Part shown: piece by piece, positions 1 through 6,250 of the stretch
How the letters are laid out: the number at the start of each line of letters is the position of its first letter
How positions within the stretch are numbered: the first letter of the stretch is position 1
From: Lentisphaeria bacterium
Lineage (GTDB): Bacteria; Verrucomicrobiota; Lentisphaeria; Victivallales; Victivallaceae
NCBI GenBank assembly: GCA_017508385.1
Contig: JAFVZB010000045.1
Span: forward strand, 1-52,189
Direction of reading: 5' to 3'
Length of the DNA stretch: 52,189 nt
Notes under the pieces: generated by a model
Told to the model about the DNA's origin: nothing
The model's input: only the letters and a program-made list of their open reading frames with translations
Database searches by the model: none
Program-made: the position numbers and the translations under genes

Positions 1-19
1 ACCAACCCCCCATCACCAC

Positions 20-865
20 TTACAAATCAATAAGCTCGTTGTCGATGAGGCGGGTGGTTCCGAAGAAGCAGGCGGCTGCGACGAGGAGTTGTGAGGTGTG
101 AGGGGTGGGTGGTTTCATGGTATCGATATCGAGGGCGGAGACGTAATCGACATTTCCTCCGGCGGAAGCCATGATATTTTTGGCGTTTTCGAGTGCGGAG
201 CCGATGGCTGAGAGACCCTGTTTTTCGATGAGTTCCCTTGCTTCGAGGAGCGACTTGTGGATAGAGAGAGCTCTTGAGCGTTCATCGTCTGAGAGGTAGC
301 GGTTTCTTGAGCTGAGTGCGAGACCGTCGGAGTCACGGACGAGGGCACCGGGGATGATTTCGATGGGGAAATCGAGGTCTCTTACCATGCGTTTGATGAC
401 GAAGAGCTGCTGGGCGTCTTTGAGGCCGAAAACGGCGAAGTCGGGCTGGGTGAGCAAAAAGAGCTTGGCGACAACGGTGGTGACTCCGCGGAAGAACGTG
501 GGACGGCTTGCTCCGCAGAGAGGCTTTGAGAGCTCGGTCTCGGTCACCCATGTTGAGGCATCGTCGGGATACATTTCCTCAGGAGTCGGAGCAAAGATGA
601 CATCGACCTTGCGGTCGGCGCAGAGATTGGCGTCACGGTCGAAGTCTCTGGGGTACTGGTCGAGGTCCTCGGTGGGAGCGAACTGGGTGGGGTTGACGAA
701 GATGGAAACGATGACGATATCGGCTTTGGCTCTGGCTATATCAATAAGCGATAGGTGTCCATCGTGCAGAAAGCCCATGGTGGGAACAAAGCCTATGACT
801 TTGCCTTGTTTTTTCTGTTCAAGGGCAAACTTCTGCAACTCTTTTCTTGAATTTATTATAATCAT
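20..865 (-). CDS. panC: Pantothenate synthetase (pantoate--beta-alanine ligase)
   Basis: This cytoplasmic enzyme joins pantoate and beta-alanine with ATP to give pantothenate, the precursor of coenzyme A. The 281-aa length is normal for PanC. The nucleotide-binding HIGH-like motif is visible near the N-terminus (PTMGFLHDGH), and the KMSKS-like segment LALSSRNRYL lies at about residues 180-190. The start at 865 is supported by a GAGGAAA ribosome-binding site 6-7 nt upstream. The gene lies downstream of ilvE in the same direction, but a hairpin terminator and repeat copy R1 lie between them. Linkage fits metabolism, because pantoate derives from 2-oxoisovalerate made by the ilv enzymes. I see no clear promoter of its own in the 280 bp upstream. 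Confidence 0.96.
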   Translation of the reverse strand: MIIINSRKELQKFALEQKKQGKVIGFVPTMGFLHDGHLSLIDIARAKADIVIVSIFVNPTQFAPTEDLDQYPRDFDRDANLCADRKVDVIFAPTPEEMYPDDASTWVTETELSKPLCGASRPTFFRGVTTVVAKLFLLTQPDFAVFGLKDAQQLFVIKRMVRDLDFPIEIIPGALVRDSDGLALSSRNRYLSDDERSRALSIHKSLLEARELIEKQGLSAIGSALENAKNIMASAGGNVDYVSALDIDTMKPPTPHTSQLLVAAACFFGTTRLIDNELIDL

Positions 866-895
866 TTTTTATTTCCTCAGGTAGTTAAGGTAAAT

Positions 896-1040
896 AAGAA
901 AGAGAACCGGCGACGGACGCATTGTGGTCAATCTCGTGCCTTGCTTCTGCGCTGCTTCGGTCATGTACAAAAAGTACACTCCCTCAGCTGCTCGGGCGCA
1001 AAACACTTTTCTTGACTCACACTGCATCCATCGATGGAAA
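896..1040 (+). repeat. Palindromic intergenic repeat, copy R1 (divergent, truncated right end)
   Basis: This is one of four copies of the same intergenic element in the first 8.1 kb. The palindromic core runs 911-1033: a left arm beginning CGACGGACGCATTGTGG and a right arm ending CATCCATCG. The centre is TGTAC-AAAAA-GTACA, whereas the other three copies have TGTAC-AGTC-GTACA, so the apical stem is kept while the loop changed. The left flank (AAGAAAGAGAACCGG) matches the other copies. The right flank after GATGGAAA does not, so this copy looks truncated or old. I found no flanking direct duplication. It lies 30 bp upstream of panC, in the reverse orientation relative to that gene. Confidence 0.85.
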
Positions 1041-1085
1041 CGAGCTGTCCCGAATAGTTTCCGATGTGGCTCGCTTGTGTTTTGC

Positions 1086-1132
1086 TAATAAAAAATATGA
1101 CCGCAGGCAAATTTTTTGCGGTTCTGCGGTCA
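1086..1132 (-). terminator. Intrinsic terminator after ilvE
   Basis: The arms 1098-1106 and 1124-1132 (TGACCGCAG/CTGCGGTCA) are a perfect 9-bp inverted repeat. On the minus strand the hairpin is followed by a T-rich run (complement of 1088-1097). It lies about 18 bp past the ilvE stop, so much of ilvE transcription may end before panC. Confidence 0.6.
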
Positions 1133-1149
1133 CGGCGTTTGTATCAGGT

Positions 1150-2157
1150 TCAGATCTCGACGAGCCAGTTGTGGGTGTCGGGGAGCTCTCCGTACTGGAT
1201 ACCGGTCATCTGCTTGTAGAGCTTCTCGAGCACGGGACCGATTTCGGTGAGCTTGTAATCGTAAACTTTGTCACCGTCGAAAATTCTTCCGACCGGAGTG
1301 AGCACCACGGCGGTACCGCAGGCGGCGACTTCGGTGAAGGTGGCGAGTTCCTCGACATTGACCTGGCGGCGCTCGACGACCATTCCGAGATCCTGAGCTA
1401 TCTGCATGAGGCTCTTGTTGGTGATCGAGGGCAGAATGGAGTCAGAACGGCTGGTGACGTACTTGCCGTCAGCAGTGATGGCGAGGAAGTTGCTGGTGCT
1501 GAACTCATCGATGCAGGTGTGAGTGGCAGGGTCGAGGAAGAGTGCCACGGGGCAGTGGTTATCCTTGGCGATCTTGCCCGAGAGCAGACTTGCGGCGTAG
1601 TTTCCTGCGGCTTTGATGTGTCCGGTACCGTGCGGAGCGGCACGGTCGAAGTCACGGGAGATCATGGCATCGACGGGTTTGATTCCTCCCTTGTAGTAAG
1701 CACCGACGGGCATGACCATGATGACCAGCTCGTACTCTTTGCTGGGAGCAACTCCGACCTGCGGAGTGGTTCCGAACATCACAGGACGGATGTAAAGTGA
1801 ACCGCCGCTGCCGTACGGAGGAACATAATCAGCATTGTCTTTGACCACGGTCTTGACCGCCTCGACGAACTTTTCGACCGGGAACTCCGGCATGAGCAGC
1901 TGTCTGGCAGAGGCGTTGATGCGTCTGGCATTTTCGTCAGGACGGAAGATACGCACCTTGCCATCCTTGCATCCGAAAGCCTTCATTCCCTCGAAGATAG
2001 CCTGACCGTAGTGGAGCACGTTGGCGGCAACGGAAATATTGATGTTGTAGTCACTGCAAAGTTTACCCTCATCCCACTTGCCGTCGGCGTAGTGGAAGCG
2101 GATGTTGCTGCGGGTCGGCATAAAAGCAAAGCCGAGTTTATCCCATTCGATATTCAT
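1150..2157 (-). CDS. ilvE: Branched-chain amino acid aminotransferase
   Basis: This PLP enzyme performs the last step of isoleucine, valine and leucine synthesis: transamination of the 2-oxo acids with glutamate. The 335-aa length fits the fold-IV BCAT group (ilvE type II size). The PLP-binding lysine is Lys182 in GTGHIKAAGNYAAS, and the family motif around residues 205-215 reads FLDPATHTCIDEFSTSNF. The start at 2157 has an AGAGAG ribosome-binding site about 10 nt upstream. The gene is transcribed away from the ilvBNCDA operon, with about 290 bp separating its start from the first ilv leader. It supplies the aminotransferase missing from that operon. Confidence 0.95.
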   Translation of the reverse strand: MNIEWDKLGFAFMPTRSNIRFHYADGKWDEGKLCSDYNINISVAANVLHYGQAIFEGMKAFGCKDGKVRIFRPDENARRINASARQLLMPEFPVEKFVEAVKTVVKDNADYVPPYGSGGSLYIRPVMFGTTPQVGVAPSKEYELVIMVMPVGAYYKGGIKPVDAMISRDFDRAAPHGTGHIKAAGNYAASLLSGKIAKDNHCPVALFLDPATHTCIDEFSTSNFLAITADGKYVTSRSDSILPSITNKSLMQIAQDLGMVVERRQVNVEELATFTEVAACGTAVVLTPVGRIFDGDKVYDYKLTEIGPVLEKLYKQMTGIQYGELPDTHNWLVEI

Positions 2158-2208
2158 TTTGACATCTCTCTTTCTATATAGGTTATGGAAATAGCATTTC
2201 TATAAGAT

Positions 2209-2347
2209 ACCCCGGAAACCAGAATTTTTCAAGTTATTTCAGTCCGCAGTGAAGAAAAAAAGCGGCATCCGTCATCCGTCGCTGAAGCTATGGATGACAA
2301 GTCGATGCTAACTGGCATACGTCACCCCGGAAACCAGAATTTTTCAA
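2209..2347. repeat. 24-bp direct repeat pair flanking a 91-bp insert
   Basis: Positions 2209-2232 and 2324-2347 are identical 24-mers beginning ACCCCGGAAACCAG. The 91 bp between them contain an inverted repeat GTCATCC/GGATGAC (2271-2277 and 2292-2298). They also contain a GTGAAGAAAA stretch (from 2249) like the left flank of the large palindromic repeats. The arrangement looks like a small insertion with target duplication, or a tandem duplication that later diverged. It sits between the ilvE promoter region and the ilvB leader promoter. Confidence 0.7.
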
Positions 2348-2387
2348 CCTGCCTGCAACTTTTTTTGATTTTTTTACGATTCCGCTC

Positions 2388-2415
2388 TTGACTTGATTGC
2401 GGATCATGGTATATT
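2388..2415 (+). promoter_or_regulatory. Promoter of the ilvBNCDA operon
   Basis: A -35 TTGACT (2388-2393) and a -10 TATATT (2410-2415) are separated by 16 bp. The predicted transcript starts near 2422, about 27 nt before the first leader peptide. It is the best sigma-70-type promoter upstream of ilvB. Confidence 0.65.
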
Positions 2416-2448
2416 AAAAGCATGGTTTGAATTTAACAAGCGAAGAAA

Positions 2449-2538
2449 ATGAAACAGATTTTTAACAACATCAGCATTATTATTATCGTCGTCGCAGCCG
2501 TAATTATCGGTTGCGTTACGACTGGTTGCTGCTGTTGA
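2449..2538 (+). CDS. ilv leader peptide 1 (attenuator)
   Basis: A 29-codon reading frame starts at 2449 after AAGAAA. It encodes 8 Ile and 4 Val, including four consecutive Ile codons (10-13) followed by two Val. An intrinsic terminator follows 27 nt after the stop. This is the classic layout of an ilv transcription attenuator: ribosome stalling at the Ile/Val run when charged tRNA is scarce should stop the terminator forming. A competing pairing is visible: 2503-2511 (codons 19-21) can form 9 bp with 2571-2579, part of the terminator's left arm and loop. The peptide ends in an unusual Cys-rich tail (C27-C29). No leucine codon is present, so Leu control is not indicated. Confidence 0.85.
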   Translation: MKQIFNNISIIIIVVAAVIIGCVTTGCCC

Positions 2539-2564
2539 GCGAAACTTGAAATACGATAGTTCGA

Positions 2565-2599
2565 CCTCTCACCGGTAATCAGCGGTGAGGGGTTTTTTT
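2565..2599 (+). terminator. Attenuator terminator 1 of the ilv operon
   Basis: The left arm CCTCTCACCG (2565-2574) pairs with CGGTGAGGGG (2583-2592), giving 10 bp with one G-U. Seven T follow (2593-2599). It lies directly after leader peptide 1, and part of its left arm can instead pair with the leader coding region. Confidence 0.85.
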
Positions 2600-2639
2600 A
2601 TGGTTTGATTTTATTAACGGAAAACATGGATAACAGAAA

Positions 2640-2768
2640 ATGAATACAGAAGTTAACAACGCTTCATTTGTTCCGGGACTCATTGTCTCCGGTTCTGTTG
2701 TCGTATCCGTTGCCGTCGTCATTATTATTGCCGTTATTATTATTATCGGCAGTTCCGGCGTGGCGTGA
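2640..2768 (+). CDS. ilv leader peptide 2 (attenuator)
   Basis: A 42-codon frame with 8 Ile and 11 Val codons, densest at codons 20-36 (runs VVV, VVIII, VIIII). It precedes a second terminator. Its ATG overlaps the stop of a five-codon mini-ORF (2626-2643, peptide MDNRK) as ATGA, so initiation may be coupled to that mini-ORF. A competing RNA pairing is visible: 2753-2760 (TTCCGGCG, just after the last Ile run) with 2797-2804 (CGTCGGAA) in the terminator's left arm, 8 bp with one G-U. The peptide is not homologous to leader 1 apart from composition. No separate promoter is evident, so both leaders should be read in series on one transcript. Confidence 0.82.
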   Translation: MNTEVNNASFVPGLIVSGSVVVSVAVVIIIAVIIIIGSSGVA

Positions 2769-2793
2769 AGTCAAACGAAAGCAAGCAAGCGAG

Positions 2794-2826
2794 CCCCGTC
2801 GGAATAAAATCCGGCGGGGTTTTTTT
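2794..2826 (+). terminator. Attenuator terminator 2 of the ilv operon
   Basis: The left arm CCCCGTCGGA (2794-2803) and right arm TCCGGCGGGG (2810-2819) form 10 bp with one G-U and a 6-nt loop, followed by seven T (2820-2826). It is the second terminator in series between the operon promoter and ilvB. Confidence 0.85.
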
Positions 2827-2850
2827 ATTAACATAAGAGAGCAAAATAAA

Positions 2851-3090
2851 ATGAAGAAAGATGTCCTGAATTTTGAAAAATATGCAAGCGACAGTATTTG
2901 CAGAAAAACGCAAAACGCTCATTTGCATCGACGGATGCAGTGTGAGTCAAGGTCGTGTTTTGCGCCCGAGCAGCTGAGGGAGTGTACGACTGTACATGAC
3001 CGAAGCAGCACAGAAGCAAGGCACGAGATTGACCACAATGCGCCGTCGCCGGTATTTTTTTCTTCACAACAAATGGGGAATAAGAAATGA
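2851..3090 (+). CDS. 79-codon frame through repeat copy R2, coupled to ilvB
   Basis: This frame starts at a duplicate of the ilvB start (ATGAAGAAA) and has its own AGAGAG ribosome-binding site. It reads through the whole palindromic repeat and stops in an ATGA overlap with the ilvB start (TGA 3088-3090, ATG 3087-3089). Its Cys/Arg/His-rich sequence resembles no family I know and is simply the translated repeat. It is probably not a functional protein. Ribosomes using the duplicated start would, however, deliver coupled translation into ilvB, so the open frame may matter for expression. Confidence 0.3.
   Translation: MKKDVLNFEKYASDSICRKTQNAHLHRRMQCESRSCFAPEQLRECTTVHDRSSTEARHEIDHNAPSPVFFSSQQMGNKK
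2860..3084 (-). repeat. Palindromic intergenic repeat, copy R2 (inverted)
   Basis: A full-length copy (225 bp) in the opposite orientation to R1, R3 and R4. The palindromic core is 2929-3048 (120 bp) with the centre TGTAC-GACT-GTACA. It is flanked by an 11-bp direct repeat, AAATGAAGAAA, at 2849-2859 and 3085-3095. The right copy is the ilvB start codon plus codons 2-3, so the insertion seems to have duplicated the beginning of ilvB. It sits between attenuator terminator 2 and ilvB and is therefore transcribed in the leader. Confidence 0.88.
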
Positions 3091-4742
3091 AGAAATCAGG
3101 AGCAGCAATAGTAATCGAGGCGTTGTGCCGCAATGGTGCCGATACTGTTTTCGGTTATCCCGGAGGAGCAGTCCTGCCCATCTATGATGAACTCTATCAG
3201 AACACCCACCGCATCAACCACGTTTTGTGCGCCCACGAGCAGAACGCCGCCCACGCCGCCGACGGATACGCCAGAGTCACCGGCAAGCCCGGAGTAGTCA
3301 TCGCCACCAGCGGCCCCGGAGCCACCAATCTGGTCACGGGCATAGCCAACGCCTACCTCGACAGCGTTCCCCTTGTAGCCATCACCGGAAACGTGGCAGT
3401 TCCTCTGCTCGGACGTGACAGCTTTCAGGAGGTTGACATCACCGGAATAACTCAGGAAATAGTCAAGCACAACTTTGCCGTCAGCGATGTGAAAGATTTG
3501 AACGGCATACTCGACGCCGCATTCAAAATCGCCTCATCCGGCAGACCCGGCCCGGTGCTGGTGGATATCCCCAAGAGCATCCAGACCGATGTGTGCGAAG
3601 AGAGCCAGTACACTCTTCAGGAGCTCTTCTTCAACGACCTGCCTGAATTGGATTTGACCGAAACGCTCAGTTTGATAAGTTCCGCAGAGCGTCCTCTGAT
3701 ATACTCAGGCGGCGGAGTCGTCTCTGCCGGAGCAAGTTATGAACTGCTTACTCTGGCAAAGCGCATCTCGGCACCTGTGACCTTCAGCATGATGGGGTTG
3801 ACCGCACTCCCGGCTGATGAGCCGCTCAATCTCGGAATGTGCGGTATGCACGGAACCGGGAGCTCCGCAAACGTGTTCAGCAAGTGTGATCTGGTAATCG
3901 CCCTCGGAGTCCGTTTTTCCGACCGTGCCACCGGGAACACTGCCAAGTACAAAGAGGGCAAAAAGATAATTCACGTCGATATCGACTGCGCTGAGATCAA
4001 CAAAAATACCTCAGCTGATGTTGAGCTGTGCGGCAATGTCAAAACCGTTTTGCAGCAGCTGTTGCAGAAACTGCCCCGCACGGCTCATCCTGAGTGGGAA
4101 AAGGAGTGTGCCGAAGCCAAAAAACTTGATGACCTCCCGATGAGTGATAAACTCGTTCCCGTGACCCTGCTGCGTAAAGTTGCCTCACACTGCTCCGCCG
4201 ATACCGTAGTCGCCACCGATGTCGGACAGCACCAGATGTGGACGATGCAGTATTTCCCCTTCCGCACCCCCCGCACATTGCTCACCTCAGGAGGCTTGGG
4301 TACGATGGGTTTCGGACTCGGTGCCGCCATCGGAGGCTGTATCGCCAATGACCGCAAGCCGACCGTGCTCTTCACCGGAGACGGCAGTTTCGGAATGTCT
4401 CTCCACGAGCTCGCCACCGCAGTATCACAAAAACTGCCATTGGTGATAGTGATTTTCAACAACGGAGTCCTCGGCATGGTGCGCCAGTGGCAGACGATGT
4501 TCTATCAGAAGCACTACTCGCACACCACGCTGAACCGCAAAACCGACTTCGTCGCACTGGCAAAGGCTTTCGGAGCAGATGGCAGAAAAATCACCTGTTT
4601 ATCCGAGCTTGAAAACGCCTTGCAGAAGCTGCCCGTCGATACTCCGCTAGTATTGGATTGTCAACTTGATATGGATGAATTCGTACTGCCGATGATACCT
4701 CCGGGAGGCAGTGTCAAAGACCTCATAACCCAAAGGAATTGA
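3087..4742 (+). CDS. ilvB: Acetolactate synthase, large (catalytic) subunit
   Basis: This TPP/FAD enzyme condenses two pyruvates to acetolactate, or pyruvate with 2-oxobutanoate to acetohydroxybutyrate. It is the first common step of valine and isoleucine synthesis. At 551 aa it is full length. The TPP-activating glutamate is Glu51 (CAHEQNAAHAADGYAR), and the TPP/Mg motif is GDGSF followed by NN about 26 residues later (FNNGVLGMVRQW). The start at 3087 has GGGGA 8 nt upstream and duplicates the sequence on the far side of repeat R2. The regulatory subunit ilvN follows 4 bp downstream. Expression should be set by the two attenuators upstream. Confidence 0.97.
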   Translation: MKKSGAAIVIEALCRNGADTVFGYPGGAVLPIYDELYQNTHRINHVLCAHEQNAAHAADGYARVTGKPGVVIATSGPGATNLVTGIANAYLDSVPLVAITGNVAVPLLGRDSFQEVDITGITQEIVKHNFAVSDVKDLNGILDAAFKIASSGRPGPVLVDIPKSIQTDVCEESQYTLQELFFNDLPELDLTETLSLISSAERPLIYSGGGVVSAGASYELLTLAKRISAPVTFSMMGLTALPADEPLNLGMCGMHGTGSSANVFSKCDLVIALGVRFSDRATGNTAKYKEGKKIIHVDIDCAEINKNTSADVELCGNVKTVLQQLLQKLPRTAHPEWEKECAEAKKLDDLPMSDKLVPVTLLRKVASHCSADTVVATDVGQHQMWTMQYFPFRTPRTLLTSGGLGTMGFGLGAAIGGCIANDRKPTVLFTGDGSFGMSLHELATAVSQKLPLVIVIFNNGVLGMVRQWQTMFYQKHYSHTTLNRKTDFVALAKAFGADGRKITCLSELENALQKLPVDTPLVLDCQLDMDEFVLPMIPPGGSVKDLITQRN

Positions 4743-4746
4743 AAAA

Positions 4747-4995
4747 ATGGAACGCTTTATTGTTGAACTGGTAGTGGCAAACCACTGCGGAGTCCTCAAC
4801 CGCATAACCTCACTCTATGCCAAACGCAAATACAATATCGACAGCCTGACGGTACACGAGACCCGTGACCCCACGCTCTCGGTGATGCGGATAGTTTCCT
4901 GCGGAGACTCATCCATCCAACAGCAGATGGCAAGACAATTAAGAAAATTATTTGATGTCAAAACTGTTGTTTTATTAAACAACTCAACGCTCTAA
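4747..4995 (+). CDS. ilvN: Acetolactate synthase, small (regulatory) subunit
   Basis: An 82-aa protein that is essentially one ACT domain (NHCGVLNRITSLYAKRKYNI), the part that binds valine and activates or inhibits the large subunit. It is close in size to the minimal E. coli IlvN/IlvM proteins and lacks the C-terminal domain of the longer IlvH type (about 160 aa). The ribosome-binding site AAAGGA lies within the end of ilvB. Its last four codons and stop, with the following AAGGAA, are part of a 28-bp sequence (4978-5005) repeated exactly just before ilvC. Confidence 0.93.
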   Translation: MERFIVELVVANHCGVLNRITSLYAKRKYNIDSLTVHETRDPTLSVMRIVSCGDSSIQQQMARQLRKLFDVKTVVLLNNSTL

Positions 4996-5005
4996 AATAA
5001 AGGAA

Positions 5006-5224
5006 CAGTCTCGTTTTTTGTGAAGAAAAATTACCGGCGACGGACGCATTGCGGTCAATCTCGTGCCTTGCTTCTGTGCTGCTTCGGTCATGTACAGTCG
5101 TACACTCCCTCAGCTGCTCGGCGCAAAACACGACCTTGACTCACACTGCATCCGTCGATGGAAAGATGCGTTTTGCGTTTTTCCGCAAATCATATCGCCG
5201 GGGTTTTACAACATCCGGGACATC
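5006..5224 (+). repeat. Palindromic intergenic repeat, copy R3
   Basis: A full-length copy (219 bp). The palindromic core is 5038-5157 (120 bp), with the centre TGTAC-AGTC-GTACA. Left flank GTGAAGAAAAATTACCGG; right flank ends CCGGGACATC. It is bounded by an exact 28-bp direct repeat, 4978-5005 and 5225-5252. This repeat includes the end and stop of ilvN and the AAGGAA ribosome-binding site now used by ilvC. Without the insert and one repeat copy, ilvN and ilvC would be adjacent with normal operon spacing. Confidence 0.9.
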
Positions 5225-5259
5225 AACAACTCAACGCTCTAAAATAAAGGAAAAAGAAA

Positions 5260-6249
5260 ATGAGCAAAATGTATTACGACGCCGATTGCAAATCAGAACT
5301 CCTCAACAACCTCACAGTCGCCGTGGTCGGTTACGGCAGTCAGGGACACGCCCACGCTCAGAATTTGCGTGACAGCGGAGTGAATGTGGTGGTCGGACTC
5401 TACGAAAACTCCAAAAGTGCCGTCACGGCAAAGCAGGATGGCTTTGAAGTCCTCAACACTGCCGATGCGGTGAAAAAAGCCGACTGGGTGATGATGCTGG
5501 TCAACGACGAAAAGATGCGCAGTATCTACGAAAATGATGTCAGAGACAACCTGAGACCCGGCATGACTCTGAGCTTTGCCCACGGCTTTAATGTTCACTT
5601 CAAAGAGATCGTGCCTCCTGAGTTCGTCAACGTGGTGATGATAGCTCCGAAAGGACCCGGACACACGGTGCGCAGCCAGTTCCTCGAGGGCAGGGGAGTA
5701 CCCTGTCTGGTCGCAGTTCAGCAGGATTTTTCCGGCAGCGCAATGGAGCTGGCTCTCGCTTACGCCTCAGCTCTCGGAGCAGGCAGAGCCGGAATCCTCG
5801 AGACCACTTTCAAAGAGGAGACCGAAACCGACCTCTTCGGCGAGCAGGCAGTTCTCTGCGGCGGAGTCACCGCCCTCATGCAGGCAGGTTTTGAGACTCT
5901 GGTCGAAGCCGGATACAAGCCCGAAAGTGCCTATTTTGAGTGCATCCACGAGATGAAACTCATCATCGATCTGGTGGTGAAAGGCGGATTTTCATTCATG
6001 CGTTACAGCATCAGCGACACCGCCGAGTACGGCGATTACAACACCGGATACCGTCTGATAACCGATGCCACCAAAGCGGAAATGAGAAAGGTGCTTTCCG
6101 AGATACAGGATGGCACATTCGCCCGCAAGTGGCTGAAAGAGAACGCCGACGGCAGACCGCTCTTTACCAGACAGCGTGAGGCGGCAAAGGAACACCAGCT
6201 TGAAAAGGTGGGTGCGGAACTCAGAGCAAAGATGAATTGGAACAAGTAA
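5260..6249 (+). CDS. ilvC: Ketol-acid reductoisomerase
   Basis: This Mg/NADPH enzyme isomerises and reduces acetolactate or acetohydroxybutyrate to the dihydroxy acids. At 329 aa it is the class I (short) form. The Rossmann motif reads [19 protein letters not shown]. The cofactor loop that follows, LYENSKS, ends in the Ser typical of NADPH-preferring class I enzymes. The metal-binding segment includes [16 protein letters not shown] residues at about 187-197. The ribosome-binding site AAAGGAAA comes from the right copy of the 28-bp duplication that bounds repeat R3. ilvD begins 1 bp after the stop. Confidence 0.97.
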   Translation: MSKMYYDADCKSELLNNLTVAVVGYGSQGHAHAQNLRDSGVNVVVGLYENSKSAVTAKQDGFEVLNTADAVKKADWVMMLVNDEKMRSIYENDVRDNLRPGMTLSFAHGFNVHFKEIVPPEFVNVVMIAPKGPGHTVRSQFLEGRGVPCLVAVQQDFSGSAMELALAYASALGAGRAGILETTFKEETETDLFGEQAVLCGGVTALMQAGFETLVEAGYKPESAYFECIHEMKLIIDLVVKGGFSFMRYSISDTAEYGDYNTGYRLITDATKAEMRKVLSEIQDGTFARKWLKENADGRPLFTRQREAAKEHQLEKVGAELRAKMNWNK

Positions 6250-6250
6250 A

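Noticed and set aside
922..1800. 292-codon rightward frame opposite ilvE
   Set aside because: It is the antisense of ilvE and repeat R1, with no ribosome-binding site and Val/Asp/Glu-rich mirror composition; ilvE on the other strand is unmistakable.
2420..2830. T-box or riboswitch upstream of ilvB
   Set aside because: No T-box motif (TGGNACCGCG-like) is visible, while two peptide-encoding leaders with terminators explain the region better.
2851..3090. The palindromic repeat as a conserved protein-coding element
   Set aside because: Other copies have stops in the corresponding frame or lie in the opposite orientation, and the conservation follows base pairing of the two arms rather than codons.
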